A stretch of DNA of 64,000 nucleotides from Natronolimnobius baerhuensis. GTDB lineage: Archaea > Halobacteriota > Halobacteria > Halobacteriales > Natrialbaceae. The stretch covers positions 682,001 to 746,000 of the forward strand of contig NZ_MWPH01000003.1 in assembly GCF_002177135.1 (NCBI RefSeq), in the 5' to 3' direction. The notes beneath the pieces were generated by a model, which searched no databases, was not told the DNA's origin, and saw nothing but the letters and a program-made list of their open reading frames with translations. The translations under genes and the position numbers were made by a program. Below, one piece after another: positions 17,553 to 25,861 of the stretch (position 1 is its first letter; every line of letters starts with the position of its first letter).

Positions 17553-19412
17553 ATGACTGATCTGGGAGACTTCGGCGAGCACGACGCCGACGCAGCGCCC
17601 GAATCCGACTTCTCGAGCGAATCCGACCCGTCAACCACCGATTCGGAGTCGACCACCGACGAGTTCGAGACGACCACAGTCGAACCCCGCGGCGACGACG
17701 TTGGGATCGGTGCCGTCTGTGTCTCTCAGGGACTTCGCGTTGCCGAAGACGGCGACGAGACGACGCTGCGAGCGTACATCACGCGCGGGAACCGCTCGTC
17801 GATCCGAATCGGGAGCTACCTCGTCGCGCCGTATCCCGACGGGGCAGCGAACGCTGCCAGTCCAGCGCGTGCCAGCGGGCACGACGGCGAAACGCTGTTC
17901 TGTCGGATCATCGGCCTCGAGTACGCCCAGCAGTACCACGCCGACGACGCGACGGAGATCCACGCCCGACGCGCGATGCGCACCGAGGGCGTCGAGGAAG
18001 CCGATTACAAGTTCGTCGCCGAACTCGAGCCCGTTGCAATCCTCTATGATGATGATGGCGAACTCAAGCGCCGGATGACCGACCGCGTCCCGAAACCCCA
18101 GACTGTGGTCCAGCAGGCAACCGACAGCGAGCAGATCAAGACGGGGCTGAAGATACCCGAAGACGGCGTCTTCCTGGGTCATCTTTCCGTTGGTGGCGAG
18201 AAAGTGAGAACCGCTGCGTCGCCGCCGACCATCGACTACCGACTCAAAGACGACTACGATTCGGGCGACCCGCTCGTCTTTCGCCACTCTCTGATCGCCG
18301 GCGGGACGGGATCGGGGAAGACCCACGGTGCGAAGAACATTCTGCGCCAGTATCTCGCTGAGGAGCGGACGTACCCGATGGAAGACGGCCGCTCCGTCCA
18401 GCCGGCGGTCGTCCAGTTCGACCCACAGGACGAGTACGCCCAGATGCACGACGACAACCCCGATCTGGACGGCGAGTTCGCACGCCGCCTCGAGCGCGAG
18501 GAGGTCGCCTACGGCGGCATCGACGACACGACGGCCTTTATCCCGAAAGTCGGCTCGGCCTCGTACGCGGCGGGCCACCACCGCGCGGAGCAAGTCGAGT
18601 TCACAATTCCGTTTGCGATGGTTCACGAGAACCCGTGGCTGGTCGCCGGCAGCGGGTTGAACGACAACCAGTACGGCGCGCTCGTGAGCGTCCTCCTGCC
18701 GCGATTCCGCAAGCAGTACGGCGGGGACGCAACCTACGACGAGTTCACGACCTTCCTCGACGACCCCGCACTGCGCGAGGAGTTAGACGAGTCTGGGCGC
18801 GTCCACGAGGCAACGTTCGACGCCGTCCGGCGGCGCGTGCTCGGCTTCGGACACGTCTTCGACCAGGACGCGCGCCCGATCACCGACCTGATTCACGACT
18901 TCGTGCGTCCCGGCGGGCTTTCGGTCGTGCCGACCTACCACATCAACGACACGCGGGCGGCCGAAACCGTCGTTCTCGCGCTCTCCTCGCTGCTGATCGA
19001 TCAGAAACTGTCGAACGATCCCCGCTATGACCGGATCAAGGAAACGCCGCTCGTACTCGGGATGGACGAGGCCCACAACTTCCTCACCGACGCCGACAGC
19101 GTCCAGGCGGGCAAGGTGATCAAAAAGTTCACCGAAGCCGCCAAACAGGGCCGCAAGGAACGACTCGGACTGTTCCTCATCACGCAGGACCCCCAGGACA
19201 TCGACGACGCGGTCTTCAAGCAGATTAATACGACCGTCGTCCTGAATTTGGGTGACGAAGACGCCATCAAGAGCGTGAATATTCCCAGTAACCTCGAGTC
19301 CAAAGTCCCCTACATGGAAAAAGGCCAGATGGTCGTCTACTCGCCCGATAACTCCGAACCCGTGGAACTGATCGGCCTGCCGAAGTGTCTGACCCGACAC
19401 GGCCGAGACTGA
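17553..19412 (+). CDS. herA: HerA-like hexameric DNA translocase/ATPase
   Basis: FtsK/HerA-superfamily ATPase that moves along DNA and activates NurA. From ATG 17553 it has 619 residues. An acidic low-complexity N-terminus (1-45) precedes a HAS-barrel region (GAVCVSQGLRVAEDGDETTL; GRNRSSIRIGSYL-like strands). Walker A is SLIAGGTGSGKTHGAKNILR near residue 250. QFDPQDEYAQM follows; Walker B is LVLGMDEAHNF near 510; AAKQGRKERLGLFLITQDPQ carries the sensor and arginine-finger region. NLGDEDAIKSVNIPS is typical of HerA. Length is normal for the haloarchaeal form. nurA lies upstream on the same strand, separated by three genes. Confidence 0.87.
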   Translation: MTDLGDFGEHDADAAPESDFSSESDPSTTDSESTTDEFETTTVEPRGDDVGIGAVCVSQGLRVAEDGDETTLRAYITRGNRSSIRIGSYLVAPYPDGAANAASPARASGHDGETLFCRIIGLEYAQQYHADDATEIHARRAMRTEGVEEADYKFVAELEPVAILYDDDGELKRRMTDRVPKPQTVVQQATDSEQIKTGLKIPEDGVFLGHLSVGGEKVRTAASPPTIDYRLKDDYDSGDPLVFRHSLIAGGTGSGKTHGAKNILRQYLAEERTYPMEDGRSVQPAVVQFDPQDEYAQMHDDNPDLDGEFARRLEREEVAYGGIDDTTAFIPKVGSASYAAGHHRAEQVEFTIPFAMVHENPWLVAGSGLNDNQYGALVSVLLPRFRKQYGGDATYDEFTTFLDDPALREELDESGRVHEATFDAVRRRVLGFGHVFDQDARPITDLIHDFVRPGGLSVVPTYHINDTRAAETVVLALSSLLIDQKLSNDPRYDRIKETPLVLGMDEAHNFLTDADSVQAGKVIKKFTEAAKQGRKERLGLFLITQDPQDIDDAVFKQINTTVVLNLGDEDAIKSVNIPSNLESKVPYMEKGQMVVYSPDNSEPVELIGLPKCLTRHGRD

Positions 19413-19442
19413 GCCGTTCGTTCCGTCGTTCGCTGCGGTCCT

Positions 19443-19844
19443 TTACTCGCCATAGCCCATCGTCGACAGCGTCGCGTTTTCGGCCTGTCGGGTATCTTGG
19501 CGACTGAACTGGACGACGACGGGGACGTTCGATTCGACCACGATGGCATAGTCTCGCCCGAGCGGCGGCGCGTACGGGTCGATCAGGTCGTTGATCCGCA
19601 TGTGACGCACCCGTTCTGCGGCGACCGTCAGCGGGTACGGCCCCGCCTCGTGGCCGTCGGCGTACGAGAGCGTGACCTCGAGCGTGGCCATCTCTGAACC
19701 GGTGTTGAGCACGCAGAGTTTGTCGTGGCTGACCATCTCGGGTTCGGGGCCGGTGCTGTCGACGGGGACGTGGCCGCCGGGGATCACCCAGCGGGTCTCG
19801 CCGATTGGCTCCTCGTCATCGCCATCTCCCTCGGCGGCAGTCAT
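19443..19844 (-). CDS. Sensory-rhodopsin-transducer (ASRT) family protein, copy 2
   Basis: A 133-residue beta-sandwich protein of the Anabaena sensory rhodopsin transducer superfamily, a predicted small-molecule (sugar-like) binding fold. Diagnostic strings are TRWVIPGGHVPVDSTGPEPE, LCVLNTGSEMATLEVTLSYA, RVRHMRINDLIDP and SRQDTRQAENATLSTMGYGE. Its ATG (19844) overlaps the TGA of the upstream oxidase gene by four bases, so the two are translationally coupled. It is paralogous to the protein at 21103-21486. No rhodopsin gene lies in the window, so phototransduction is unlikely. It starts with a short acidic stretch absent in the other copy. Confidence 0.8.
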   Translation of the reverse strand: MTAAEGDGDDEEPIGETRWVIPGGHVPVDSTGPEPEMVSHDKLCVLNTGSEMATLEVTLSYADGHEAGPYPLTVAAERVRHMRINDLIDPYAPPLGRDYAIVVESNVPVVVQFSRQDTRQAENATLSTMGYGE

Positions 19845-21100
19845 GTCGTGACCACCTCGTCGCTCGAGCCGTCCTCGAGCAGGGCCTCGAGGTAGTCGGT
19901 CATGAACACGCCCTCGGGGTCGAGGTCGCGTCGAATCTCCTGGAAGTGCTCCCATTCGGGGTACAGCTCTTCCAACTCTGCGGCACGGAGCGTGTGCTTT
20001 TTGCCCCAGTGGGGGCGGCCATCGTACTCCCGAAAGAGCGGTTCCATATCGGTGAAGTAGGGCCAGTGCTCGAGTTCGGCGCTCTGGATGCACGAAATCG
20101 ACATCGCCTCGCGGTCGTACTCCGTCGAGAGCATGGCGTCGTCGGCGGCGATGGTGCGGACGAGCATGCGCCAGCCGACGTCTTTGCGCCAGTTCTCGCG
20201 AACCCGCTCTCTGGCTTTCTCGAAGCACTCGAGGCCGTCCTCGCGGGCGACGGCGTACTCCATCTCGTCGAACGCGCGGCCGATGTCGTCGTGTGCCGGA
20301 ATCGCCTCCTGCCACCAGCCGGTCTGATTCTTGACGAGCGTCGCGTACTCGAGGTCGGCGTGGTCGGTGCCGCCGCCGGGGCCGTTGAGCAGGCGGAGTT
20401 TGACCTCGTCCGAGCGGGGATACCAGTAGAAATCGAAGTTGCGATTCTCCTCGATCAGCGTCGGGATGTGATCCTTGCACTCGCGCCAGTTCGTACAGTA
20501 CTCGCGGCGCTGGACCTTGTAGGTGTCTTGCAGGTCGAGTTCGATTTCGGTGAAGATCCCGAGCGTGCCGAGCGAGACTTTGGCAGCCCGCAGGAGGTCC
20601 GGGTCGTCCTCGGCGTTAAACTCTCGAATCTCGCCGGTTCCGGTGACCAGCCGCCCGCCGGTGAGCACACTCGAGAGGTTCCCGAACTCCGGGCCGGTGC
20701 CGTGGGTGCCCGTGCCGAACGCGCCCGCGACGGTCTGCATCGACACGTCGCCGAGATTCGGGAAGGCGAGTCCGCGGGTGTGAAGCTCCGTGCCGGCCTC
20801 CTCGAGCGTCGTGCCCGCGTACAGGGTCGCCGTTCCCGCGTCGGCGTCGTGATCGATGAGTCCCGTCATATTCGCGAGCGAGACGATTACACCATCTGTT
20901 TCGACGACTGGCGTCCACGAGTGGCCCGCGCCGGCGACGCGGACGGTTCGTCCCTCCTCGGCGCAGCGACGGACGATATCCTGCAGTTCGGACTCGGTTT
21001 CGGGCTCGAGGATCTCGTCGGGATCACAACTGATGCTCCCGGACCAGTTGGCCCAGCCCGCCTCCTCGTGGTCGTCTTCGTCCAGAATGTCCTGGGCCAC
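19841..21100 (-). CDS. FAD-linked aldonolactone oxidase-like protein (ALO/GULO family)
   Basis: A 419-residue FAD-binding oxidoreductase of the vanillyl-alcohol-oxidase superfamily, aldonolactone oxidase branch. The PCMH FAD domain has RTVRVAGAGHSWTPVVETDG with H60, the histidine that in some relatives carries covalent FAD, then NLGDVSMQTVAGAFGTGTHG. The C-terminal ALO domain has the signature GRPHWGKKHTL followed by ELYPEWEHFQEIRRDLDPEG and FMTDYL. It probably oxidises a sugar lactone or polyol with oxygen or another acceptor. The gene is sandwiched in an operon between two ASRT genes, overlapping the downstream one and separated by 2 bp from the upstream one. Substrate unknown. Confidence 0.82.
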   Translation of the reverse strand: MAQDILDEDDHEEAGWANWSGSISCDPDEILEPETESELQDIVRRCAEEGRTVRVAGAGHSWTPVVETDGVIVSLANMTGLIDHDADAGTATLYAGTTLEEAGTELHTRGLAFPNLGDVSMQTVAGAFGTGTHGTGPEFGNLSSVLTGGRLVTGTGEIREFNAEDDPDLLRAAKVSLGTLGIFTEIELDLQDTYKVQRREYCTNWRECKDHIPTLIEENRNFDFYWYPRSDEVKLRLLNGPGGGTDHADLEYATLVKNQTGWWQEAIPAHDDIGRAFDEMEYAVAREDGLECFEKARERVRENWRKDVGWRMLVRTIAADDAMLSTEYDREAMSISCIQSAELEHWPYFTDMEPLFREYDGRPHWGKKHTLRAAELEELYPEWEHFQEIRRDLDPEGVFMTDYLEALLEDGSSDEVVTT

Positions 21101-21102
21101 GA

Positions 21103-21486
21103 CTACTCACCCGATTCCGAGGCCGCCGGATATGCCATCGTCGAGAGCAGGGCGTTTTCGGCCTGGCGAGAATCCAATCGCGTGTGCTGGCAGACGACGG
21201 GGACAGTGGACTCGAGAACGCTCGCGAAGGGCTCACCCGTCGGGATCTCCTCGGGGTCGTCGAACTCGTTGAACCGGAAGTGGCGAGTTCGCTGTGGCGG
21301 GACGGTCTTCTCGTAGGGACCGACCGGATCTTGATCTGGGAAGTAGATCGTGATCTCGAGGGTTGCTTTCTCGTCGGTCGTGTTGAGCACGCAGATCGTC
21401 TCGTGGCTGGTCATCTCCGGCTCCGGGCCGGTGCTTTCCTCGGGGATGTACCCCTCCGGAATCGCCCACGTCTGTTTGCCGGTCAT
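21103..21486 (-). CDS. Sensory-rhodopsin-transducer (ASRT) family protein, copy 1
   Basis: A 127-residue ASRT-fold protein, first gene of a three-gene operon. It begins MTGKQTWAIPEGYIPEESTG and continues ICVLNTTDEKATLEITIYFP, RTRHFRFNEFDDPEEIPTGE, and CQHTRLDSRQAENALLSTMA. Alignment by eye with the product of 19443-19844 shows the same order of strands and the same RQAENA.LSTM.Y ending. No signal peptide is present, so it is cytoplasmic. The superfamily has been proposed to bind carbohydrates or similar ligands and is often linked to sugar metabolism, which fits the lactone oxidase next door. The stop lies 2 bp before the oxidase start. Confidence 0.85.
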   Translation of the reverse strand: MTGKQTWAIPEGYIPEESTGPEPEMTSHETICVLNTTDEKATLEITIYFPDQDPVGPYEKTVPPQRTRHFRFNEFDDPEEIPTGEPFASVLESTVPVVCQHTRLDSRQAENALLSTMAYPAASESGE

Positions 21487-21641
21487 GTCTGTTCTAACGA
21501 CAGAGAGGCGGAAAACACGGCGGCCTGTACGCGCAGGCGCTCTCGAGTGCAGCGAGTGTTCGATGGAGATCCGGAACTGCGTTGCTCATGAACACGTCTC
21601 TGCCGTGTCCAGAGAGCCGTAGCTGGGCCGTGTAATCAGCT

Positions 21642-21676
21642 AAAAAACGATAGTTTGTGTGTCGCTGTGAGCGACA
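21642..21676 (-). terminator. Putative terminator of the cold-shock gene
   Basis: On the minus strand, just past the stop of the cold-shock gene, a 7-bp perfect stem TGTCGCT/AGCGACA with a 3-nt loop (21660-21676) is followed about 13 nt later by a run of six T (21642-21647). Archaeal termination relies mainly on the T run; the hairpin is an addition. Confidence 0.45.
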
Positions 21677-21690
21677 ACTGTGTCTCGGTA

Positions 21691-21897
21691 CTACTGTCGG
21701 ACGACGTTCGCCGCACGAGGTCCTTTCGGTGAGGACTCGATGTCGAACTCGACCTCGGTCCCTTCCGTCAGATCCTCTCCGCCAACATCCTCCATGTGGA
21801 AGAACACGTCTTCGTCGTCGTCGAGGTCGCCGTCGTCAGTCGAAATGAAACCGTAGCCGCCAGTGTCGTTGAAGAAATCAACCTTTCCGTTTGCCAT
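21691..21897 (-). CDS. Cold-shock domain protein, CspA-like
   Basis: A 68-residue single cold-shock domain that binds single-stranded nucleic acid and acts as an RNA chaperone. From ATG 21897 it reads MANGKVDFFNDTGGYGFIST, with RNP1 in GGYGFIS and RNP2 in DVFFHMED, and ends SPKGPRAANVVRQ. Asp/Glu residues in the loop (DDGDLDDDED) are an adaptation to high salt. An upstream ATG (21906) would add MFV. GGAGGT lies about 16 nt before the start, an unusual Shine-Dalgarno-like sequence for this window, and a GTTATC box sits near -32. Confidence 0.93.
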   Translation of the reverse strand: MANGKVDFFNDTGGYGFISTDDGDLDDDEDVFFHMEDVGGEDLTEGTEVEFDIESSPKGPRAANVVRQ

Positions 21898-22079
21898 TAC
21901 AAACAAACGTTACCTCCATTGACTGATAACCCTTCCGAGGGTTGCGGTACCACGACTCCTGTTTAAATACACACGTGGAACGGTTACGCCTCGCGTCCTG
22001 TTCGTTCGGATTTCGGCAGTCAGTTTGGTTTCGGAGGCAGGTATTTACCGGGCGGGTACGAGGTATGATATGCATCGAC

Positions 22080-22349
22080 ATGAAACCGTGCCAGAACTGC
22101 CAGACGGTAATCGACGAGTATCTTCTCGACAAACAACTCGAGCCCCTGCGCGAACTCACGGCCGACGACTTCAGCATCTGTACGGACTGTACGACCGTCG
22201 TTGCGGATGCGTGCGTGAAATGTGGCGGCGCGGTGTACGTTCCCCGAAATGAATCCATCACTCCCGACTACTGTCCCGCGTGTCGGTCCGATCTCATAGA
22301 CCGCACCGGCCACGACCCTGGCTGGACGCGTGACCATGTCTCCACCTGA
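22080..22349 (+). CDS. Small zinc-ribbon protein, DUF7571-like
   Basis: An 89-residue protein with four CxxC knuckles: CQNC at the start, CTDC, CVKC and CPAC. This suggests two zinc sites formed by MKPCQNCQTVIDEYLLDKQL, FSICTDCTTVVADACVKCGG and PDYCPACRSDL. The ending is DRTGHDPGWTRDHVST. I recall this as a haloarchaea-wide family, probably DUF7571, of unknown function; a role in nucleic-acid or protein binding is only a guess. An alternative ATG at 22065 adds MICID; the later start gives the usual family N-terminus and a better distance to the TATTTA box. Confidence 0.72.
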   Translation: MKPCQNCQTVIDEYLLDKQLEPLRELTADDFSICTDCTTVVADACVKCGGAVYVPRNESITPDYCPACRSDLIDRTGHDPGWTRDHVST

Positions 22350-22530
22350 ACGGTAGTCGCTCTCGACTCCGATCACTATTTTTGTCACGTACTCGGTTGA
22401 TTCCCACATCTCGTGAGCGCTGGTCAGTGACCAATCTGGACCGACTGAATTGTCGCTCCGACACACCGTAAACACCTGTCAGGAACGTAGATTGTCCGGC
22501 TACTGTAGATACCGAGCCGTCGACGTGCTG

Positions 22531-23490
22531 TTACTCGAGCGCCGGCAACACGTCCTCACCGAACGCCTCGAGAAAGTCCGTCTGATTCGTCGGCACGTTG
22601 TGGATGAAGACACGCTCTACGTCGAGAGAAGCATCGTGCTCGAGCCACTCGATGTGGTCCTCGAGGGCGGCCGAACAACGAACGTTTTCGGCGACCTGCT
22701 CCTCGTCGACGGTTTCGGATAGCTCGTCGAACTGCTCGGGCGTTCGCAGTTCCTGGGTGACCGGGCCGGGCACGCAGTTGGTGTGCCACTGCTCGTAGGC
22801 ACCCTCGAGGGCGGCCTCATCGCTGTCGGCGTAGGCGTGTTGGGCTTTGAGAAAGACCGGTTTCTCGGGAGCGTTTTCTCGGAAGGCCTCGACCCGGGCG
22901 GCGTCGGCCTCGTGGTCCGGCGTGGCGATGGTGATCATGCCGTCGGCCCACTCGGCGAGCCACGCGGCGGTTTCCTCGGAGAGCGCCGCGCCGATCAGCG
23001 GCGGCGCGGTGTCAGGCCGGGAGTACAGTTGGGCCTGTTCGACGTCGATCCGCCCGTGATGGGTCACCTCTTCGCCGTCCCAGAGTCGCCCCATCACGTC
23101 GGCACACTCCTCGAGTCGAGCATTGCGTTCGCGTTTAACCGGCCAGTCGGTGCCGGTAATCCCCTCGTTCAGCAGTTGGCCGCTGCCGACAGCCAGCCAG
23201 AAGCGCTCGGGGTACATCTCCCGCAGCGTCGCCGCGCCCTGGGCGATGATTGCGGGGTGGTAGCGATAGCCCGGCGCGTTGACTGTCCCGAACGTGAGGT
23301 CGGTCGCCTCGAGCGCGGAGCCGAGCCACGACCAGACGAGTCCCGACTCGCCTTGCCGTTCGCTCCAGGGGTGGAAGTGATCGGAGGCGAGGGCGTGCTC
23401 GAACCCGACCTCGTCGGCGAGTTCGGCGTACTCGAGGGCCGCACTCGGGGCGAACTGTTCGTGGGAGACGTGATAGCCGAGGTCGGTCAC
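22531..23490 (-). CDS. F420-dependent LLM-class oxidoreductase
   Basis: A 319-residue TIM-barrel enzyme of the luciferase-like group that uses coenzyme F420 (or FMN). It begins MTDLGYHVSHEQFAPSAALE from a GTG start, and has ALASDHFHPWSERQGESGLV, TFGTVNAPGYRYHPAIIAQG, YPERFWLAVGSGQLLNEGIT and GWGxxE-like ADVMGRLWDGEEVTHHG. This matches the TIGR03557/TIGR03885 group related to F420-dependent glucose-6-phosphate dehydrogenase. F420 synthesis genes occur at the start of this window. It lies 136 bp downstream of a GH15 gene on the same strand, so sugar oxidation is an attractive but unproven role. Confidence 0.85.
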   Translation of the reverse strand: MTDLGYHVSHEQFAPSAALEYAELADEVGFEHALASDHFHPWSERQGESGLVWSWLGSALEATDLTFGTVNAPGYRYHPAIIAQGAATLREMYPERFWLAVGSGQLLNEGITGTDWPVKRERNARLEECADVMGRLWDGEEVTHHGRIDVEQAQLYSRPDTAPPLIGAALSEETAAWLAEWADGMITIATPDHEADAARVEAFRENAPEKPVFLKAQHAYADSDEAALEGAYEQWHTNCVPGPVTQELRTPEQFDELSETVDEEQVAENVRCSAALEDHIEWLEHDASLDVERVFIHNVPTNQTDFLEAFGEDVLPALE

Positions 23491-23626
23491 GGGCGATCAC
23501 CCGGCTGTCGGCTCGAGCGAGTTGCGGCTGGAATGGATGGGGCGTACACGGTCGCTTCCTCTACGAATCGCCACTTAATTCTGCGGCGTTGTTGTGCCTG
23601 ATTCGCAGCTCTGAGCCCGTGATCCG

Positions 23627-25669
23627 CTACTCGTCTGGCCCCTCCGAATCCCGGCCGTGCTGGGTGAAAAGCGGTGCCGCAGCGCCGCCAGCGAGTTCCT
23701 CGGGCGGCAACTCGTCGGCGTCGTCCGCGCTCGCGAGGTAGATCGCGCTGTTGAGCAGGCCGATGTGGCTGAAAGCCTGCGGGAAATTCCCCAGCAGGGT
23801 GCCGTCTTCGGCGTGGATCATCTCCGAAAGGAGTCCCAGCGGAGAGGCGTACTCGAGCAGGTTATCGAAGATTTCGGTCGCTTCCTCGATGCGATTCGAG
23901 AGCACGAGCGTGTCGACGAGCCAGCACGAACAGAGCACGAAGCCGCCGGATTCGGTCGGTCGTGCGGGGCTGTCGGTAAAGCGGAACACGAGGCCATCGT
24001 CGGTTGCAGCCTCCTCGAGAATCGTATCGATGGTGTTCTGGACGCGCTCGTCGTCGGAGGGCAGGAAGTCGTAGAGTGGGATGAGGAGAGCCGTCGCATC
24101 GAGTGCGTCCTCGGCACCGAAAAACTGCATGAAACTTCCTTTCTCCTCGTTGTAGCCGCGCTCTTCGATTGCCTCCCTGATGGCTTCGCGTTCGCGGTCC
24201 CATTTTTTAAATGGGCCGTCGTAGTCGTACTCACCGCCCATCCTGATCGCCCGGTCGAGGGCAACCCAACACAACAGTTTCGAGTGGACGAAGTGCTCCT
24301 CGAGGTCGCGAAACTCCCAGATACCTTTGCCGCGCTCCTCCCAGTGGTCGCAGACGTGATTCGCCAGGGCGCGAACCGATTCCCAGTCGTAGTCGGAGAG
24401 GCCGTCCTGGTAGCGGATCGTTTCGTAGATGCCCTGTACGACCGTGCCGTACATGTCGAGTTGCACCTGATCCGCCGCGGCGTTGCCGATTCTGACCGGC
24501 TGGGAGTCTCGATAGCCCGAGAGATGCTCGAGGTGTTCTTCCTCGAGGTCGGTTTCGCCGTGAAGGCCGTACAGCGGGCGGATGTCCTCGGGGGATTCGT
24601 GGCCGATCTCTCGGAACCACTCGAAGTACTCGTGGGCTTCTGCGGATTGGCCGACGTTGTGGAGCGCCTGAATCGTGAACTTCGCGTCGCGAATCCAGTT
24701 ATATCGATAATCCCAGTTGAGTTCCCCGCCGATTTCCTCGGGCAGCGAGGTCGTCGCCGCGGCCGGGATCGACCCCGTTTCGTCGTGAATCAGGAGTTTG
24801 AGCACGAGCGTCGAGCGAACGAGCGCGTCGTGCCAGTCGTCTCTGAGCGAAAAGAGGTCCGAGGCCGACTCCTCGCAGCGCTCGAGCCAGTGTCGCCAGT
24901 ACGAAATCGTCTCCTCGAGACACTGCTCGCAGTCAGGTTCGGGTGTAGTTTCGGGATCGCCGTACTGGAGATGAAACCAGTGTTGATCGCCGTCTTCGAC
25001 GGTCATCGTCCCCGTTGCGACTGTCTCGTCTTCGTCAATCGCAAACTCGAGGTCCGTCTCGGTCCGTAACGAGAGTTGGCCTTGTTCGTCGCTGCGGTGG
25101 CGCTGTTCGTCGGCGGGCCGGTTCTCGTCGGTTACGTCGCCGTTGACGCTGTGGTTGCCCGTCTCGTTCGCCTCGGCGGCGACCACCGTGCCGTCGTCAC
25201 TGCGTTCGAGGTCCGTGGTCGACCGGCCGTAATCGAAGCGTGGTTCGAAGACGATCTCGAGGTCGACCGAGCCTGTATTGCCCTCGACGGCGCGGTAGAT
25301 CGCCTGTTGGAAGCGATCTGCCTCGCTGTCTGTCGCCGTGCTCGAGTCGTCGTCGACCGACTCGTCGTGTGCGTTGTCGCGGCTAACGGGCATGACGTCG
25401 GTTACAGTGACGCTGCCGCCATCCGTTTCGAACGTCGTCTCGAGGACGTTCGTTCGGTCGACGTAGGTCTGCGTCGTCTCGTACTCCTCGGCCGGGCGAA
25501 TCGCGAACCGCCCGCCGTCATCAGCATCGAGTATCGCCGCGAACACGCTTGGCGACTCGAGATGGGGGAAACAACACCAGTCGATTGAGCCGTTGTGCCC
25601 GACGAGCGCACAGCGGTCGTTGTTGCCGATCACTCCGTATGCCTCGAGTGGAAGATAGTCGTCGTCCAT
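23627..25669 (-). CDS. Glycoside hydrolase family 15 protein (glucoamylase/trehalase type)
   Basis: A cytoplasmic (alpha/alpha)6-barrel hydrolase that releases glucose from trehalose or alpha-glucans, 680 aa from ATG 25669. The N-terminal beta domain has MDDDYLPLEAYGVIGNNDRC and GHNGSIDWCCFPHLESPSVF. The catalytic domain has the signature GELNWDYRYNWIRDAKFTIQ, FDALDATALLIPLYDFLP-like strings and TESGGFVLCSCWLVDTLV. Two acidic, Asn/Asp/Glu-rich linkers near residues 90-115 and 165-200 are insertions in loops of the N-terminal domain. There is no signal peptide. Trehalase activity is favoured by the intracellular location, but glucoamylase cannot be excluded. Confidence 0.88.
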   Translation of the reverse strand: MDDDYLPLEAYGVIGNNDRCALVGHNGSIDWCCFPHLESPSVFAAILDADDGGRFAIRPAEEYETTQTYVDRTNVLETTFETDGGSVTVTDVMPVSRDNAHDESVDDDSSTATDSEADRFQQAIYRAVEGNTGSVDLEIVFEPRFDYGRSTTDLERSDDGTVVAAEANETGNHSVNGDVTDENRPADEQRHRSDEQGQLSLRTETDLEFAIDEDETVATGTMTVEDGDQHWFHLQYGDPETTPEPDCEQCLEETISYWRHWLERCEESASDLFSLRDDWHDALVRSTLVLKLLIHDETGSIPAAATTSLPEEIGGELNWDYRYNWIRDAKFTIQALHNVGQSAEAHEYFEWFREIGHESPEDIRPLYGLHGETDLEEEHLEHLSGYRDSQPVRIGNAAADQVQLDMYGTVVQGIYETIRYQDGLSDYDWESVRALANHVCDHWEERGKGIWEFRDLEEHFVHSKLLCWVALDRAIRMGGEYDYDGPFKKWDREREAIREAIEERGYNEEKGSFMQFFGAEDALDATALLIPLYDFLPSDDERVQNTIDTILEEAATDDGLVFRFTDSPARPTESGGFVLCSCWLVDTLVLSNRIEEATEIFDNLLEYASPLGLLSEMIHAEDGTLLGNFPQAFSHIGLLNSAIYLASADDADELPPEELAGGAAAPLFTQHGRDSEGPDE

Positions 25670-25861
25670 GGGAGCAGGGTTGTGTATCGCGTTCGGACAC
25701 TCGCGGCGTGTCCGGTGCGTTCGATACGCGTCGTTCAACGGTTTCCGTCAAAAGAATACGCGGTGCAATAGCCGGAGTGACGTCTTTCGGCGCGGCTCAC
25801 TCACGAGTGTTGACACCGTTGGGCAGACGCTTTTTACGGGTACTGCAGAGAGCACCCATCA

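Noticed and set aside
13931-19412. NurA/HerA region as an antiphage system of the HerA-nuclease type
   Set aside because: Both proteins are of the housekeeping DNA-repair kind, and no SIR2, DUF4297 or other defence effector is linked.
19805-21316. A 503-codon plus-strand frame across the oxidase and ASRT genes
   Set aside because: Antisense shadow; sense genes have overlaps, proper starts and recognisable families.
19443-21486. ASRT genes as a light-sensing rhodopsin pathway
   Set aside because: No opsin gene in the window; the only tight partner is a flavoprotein oxidase.
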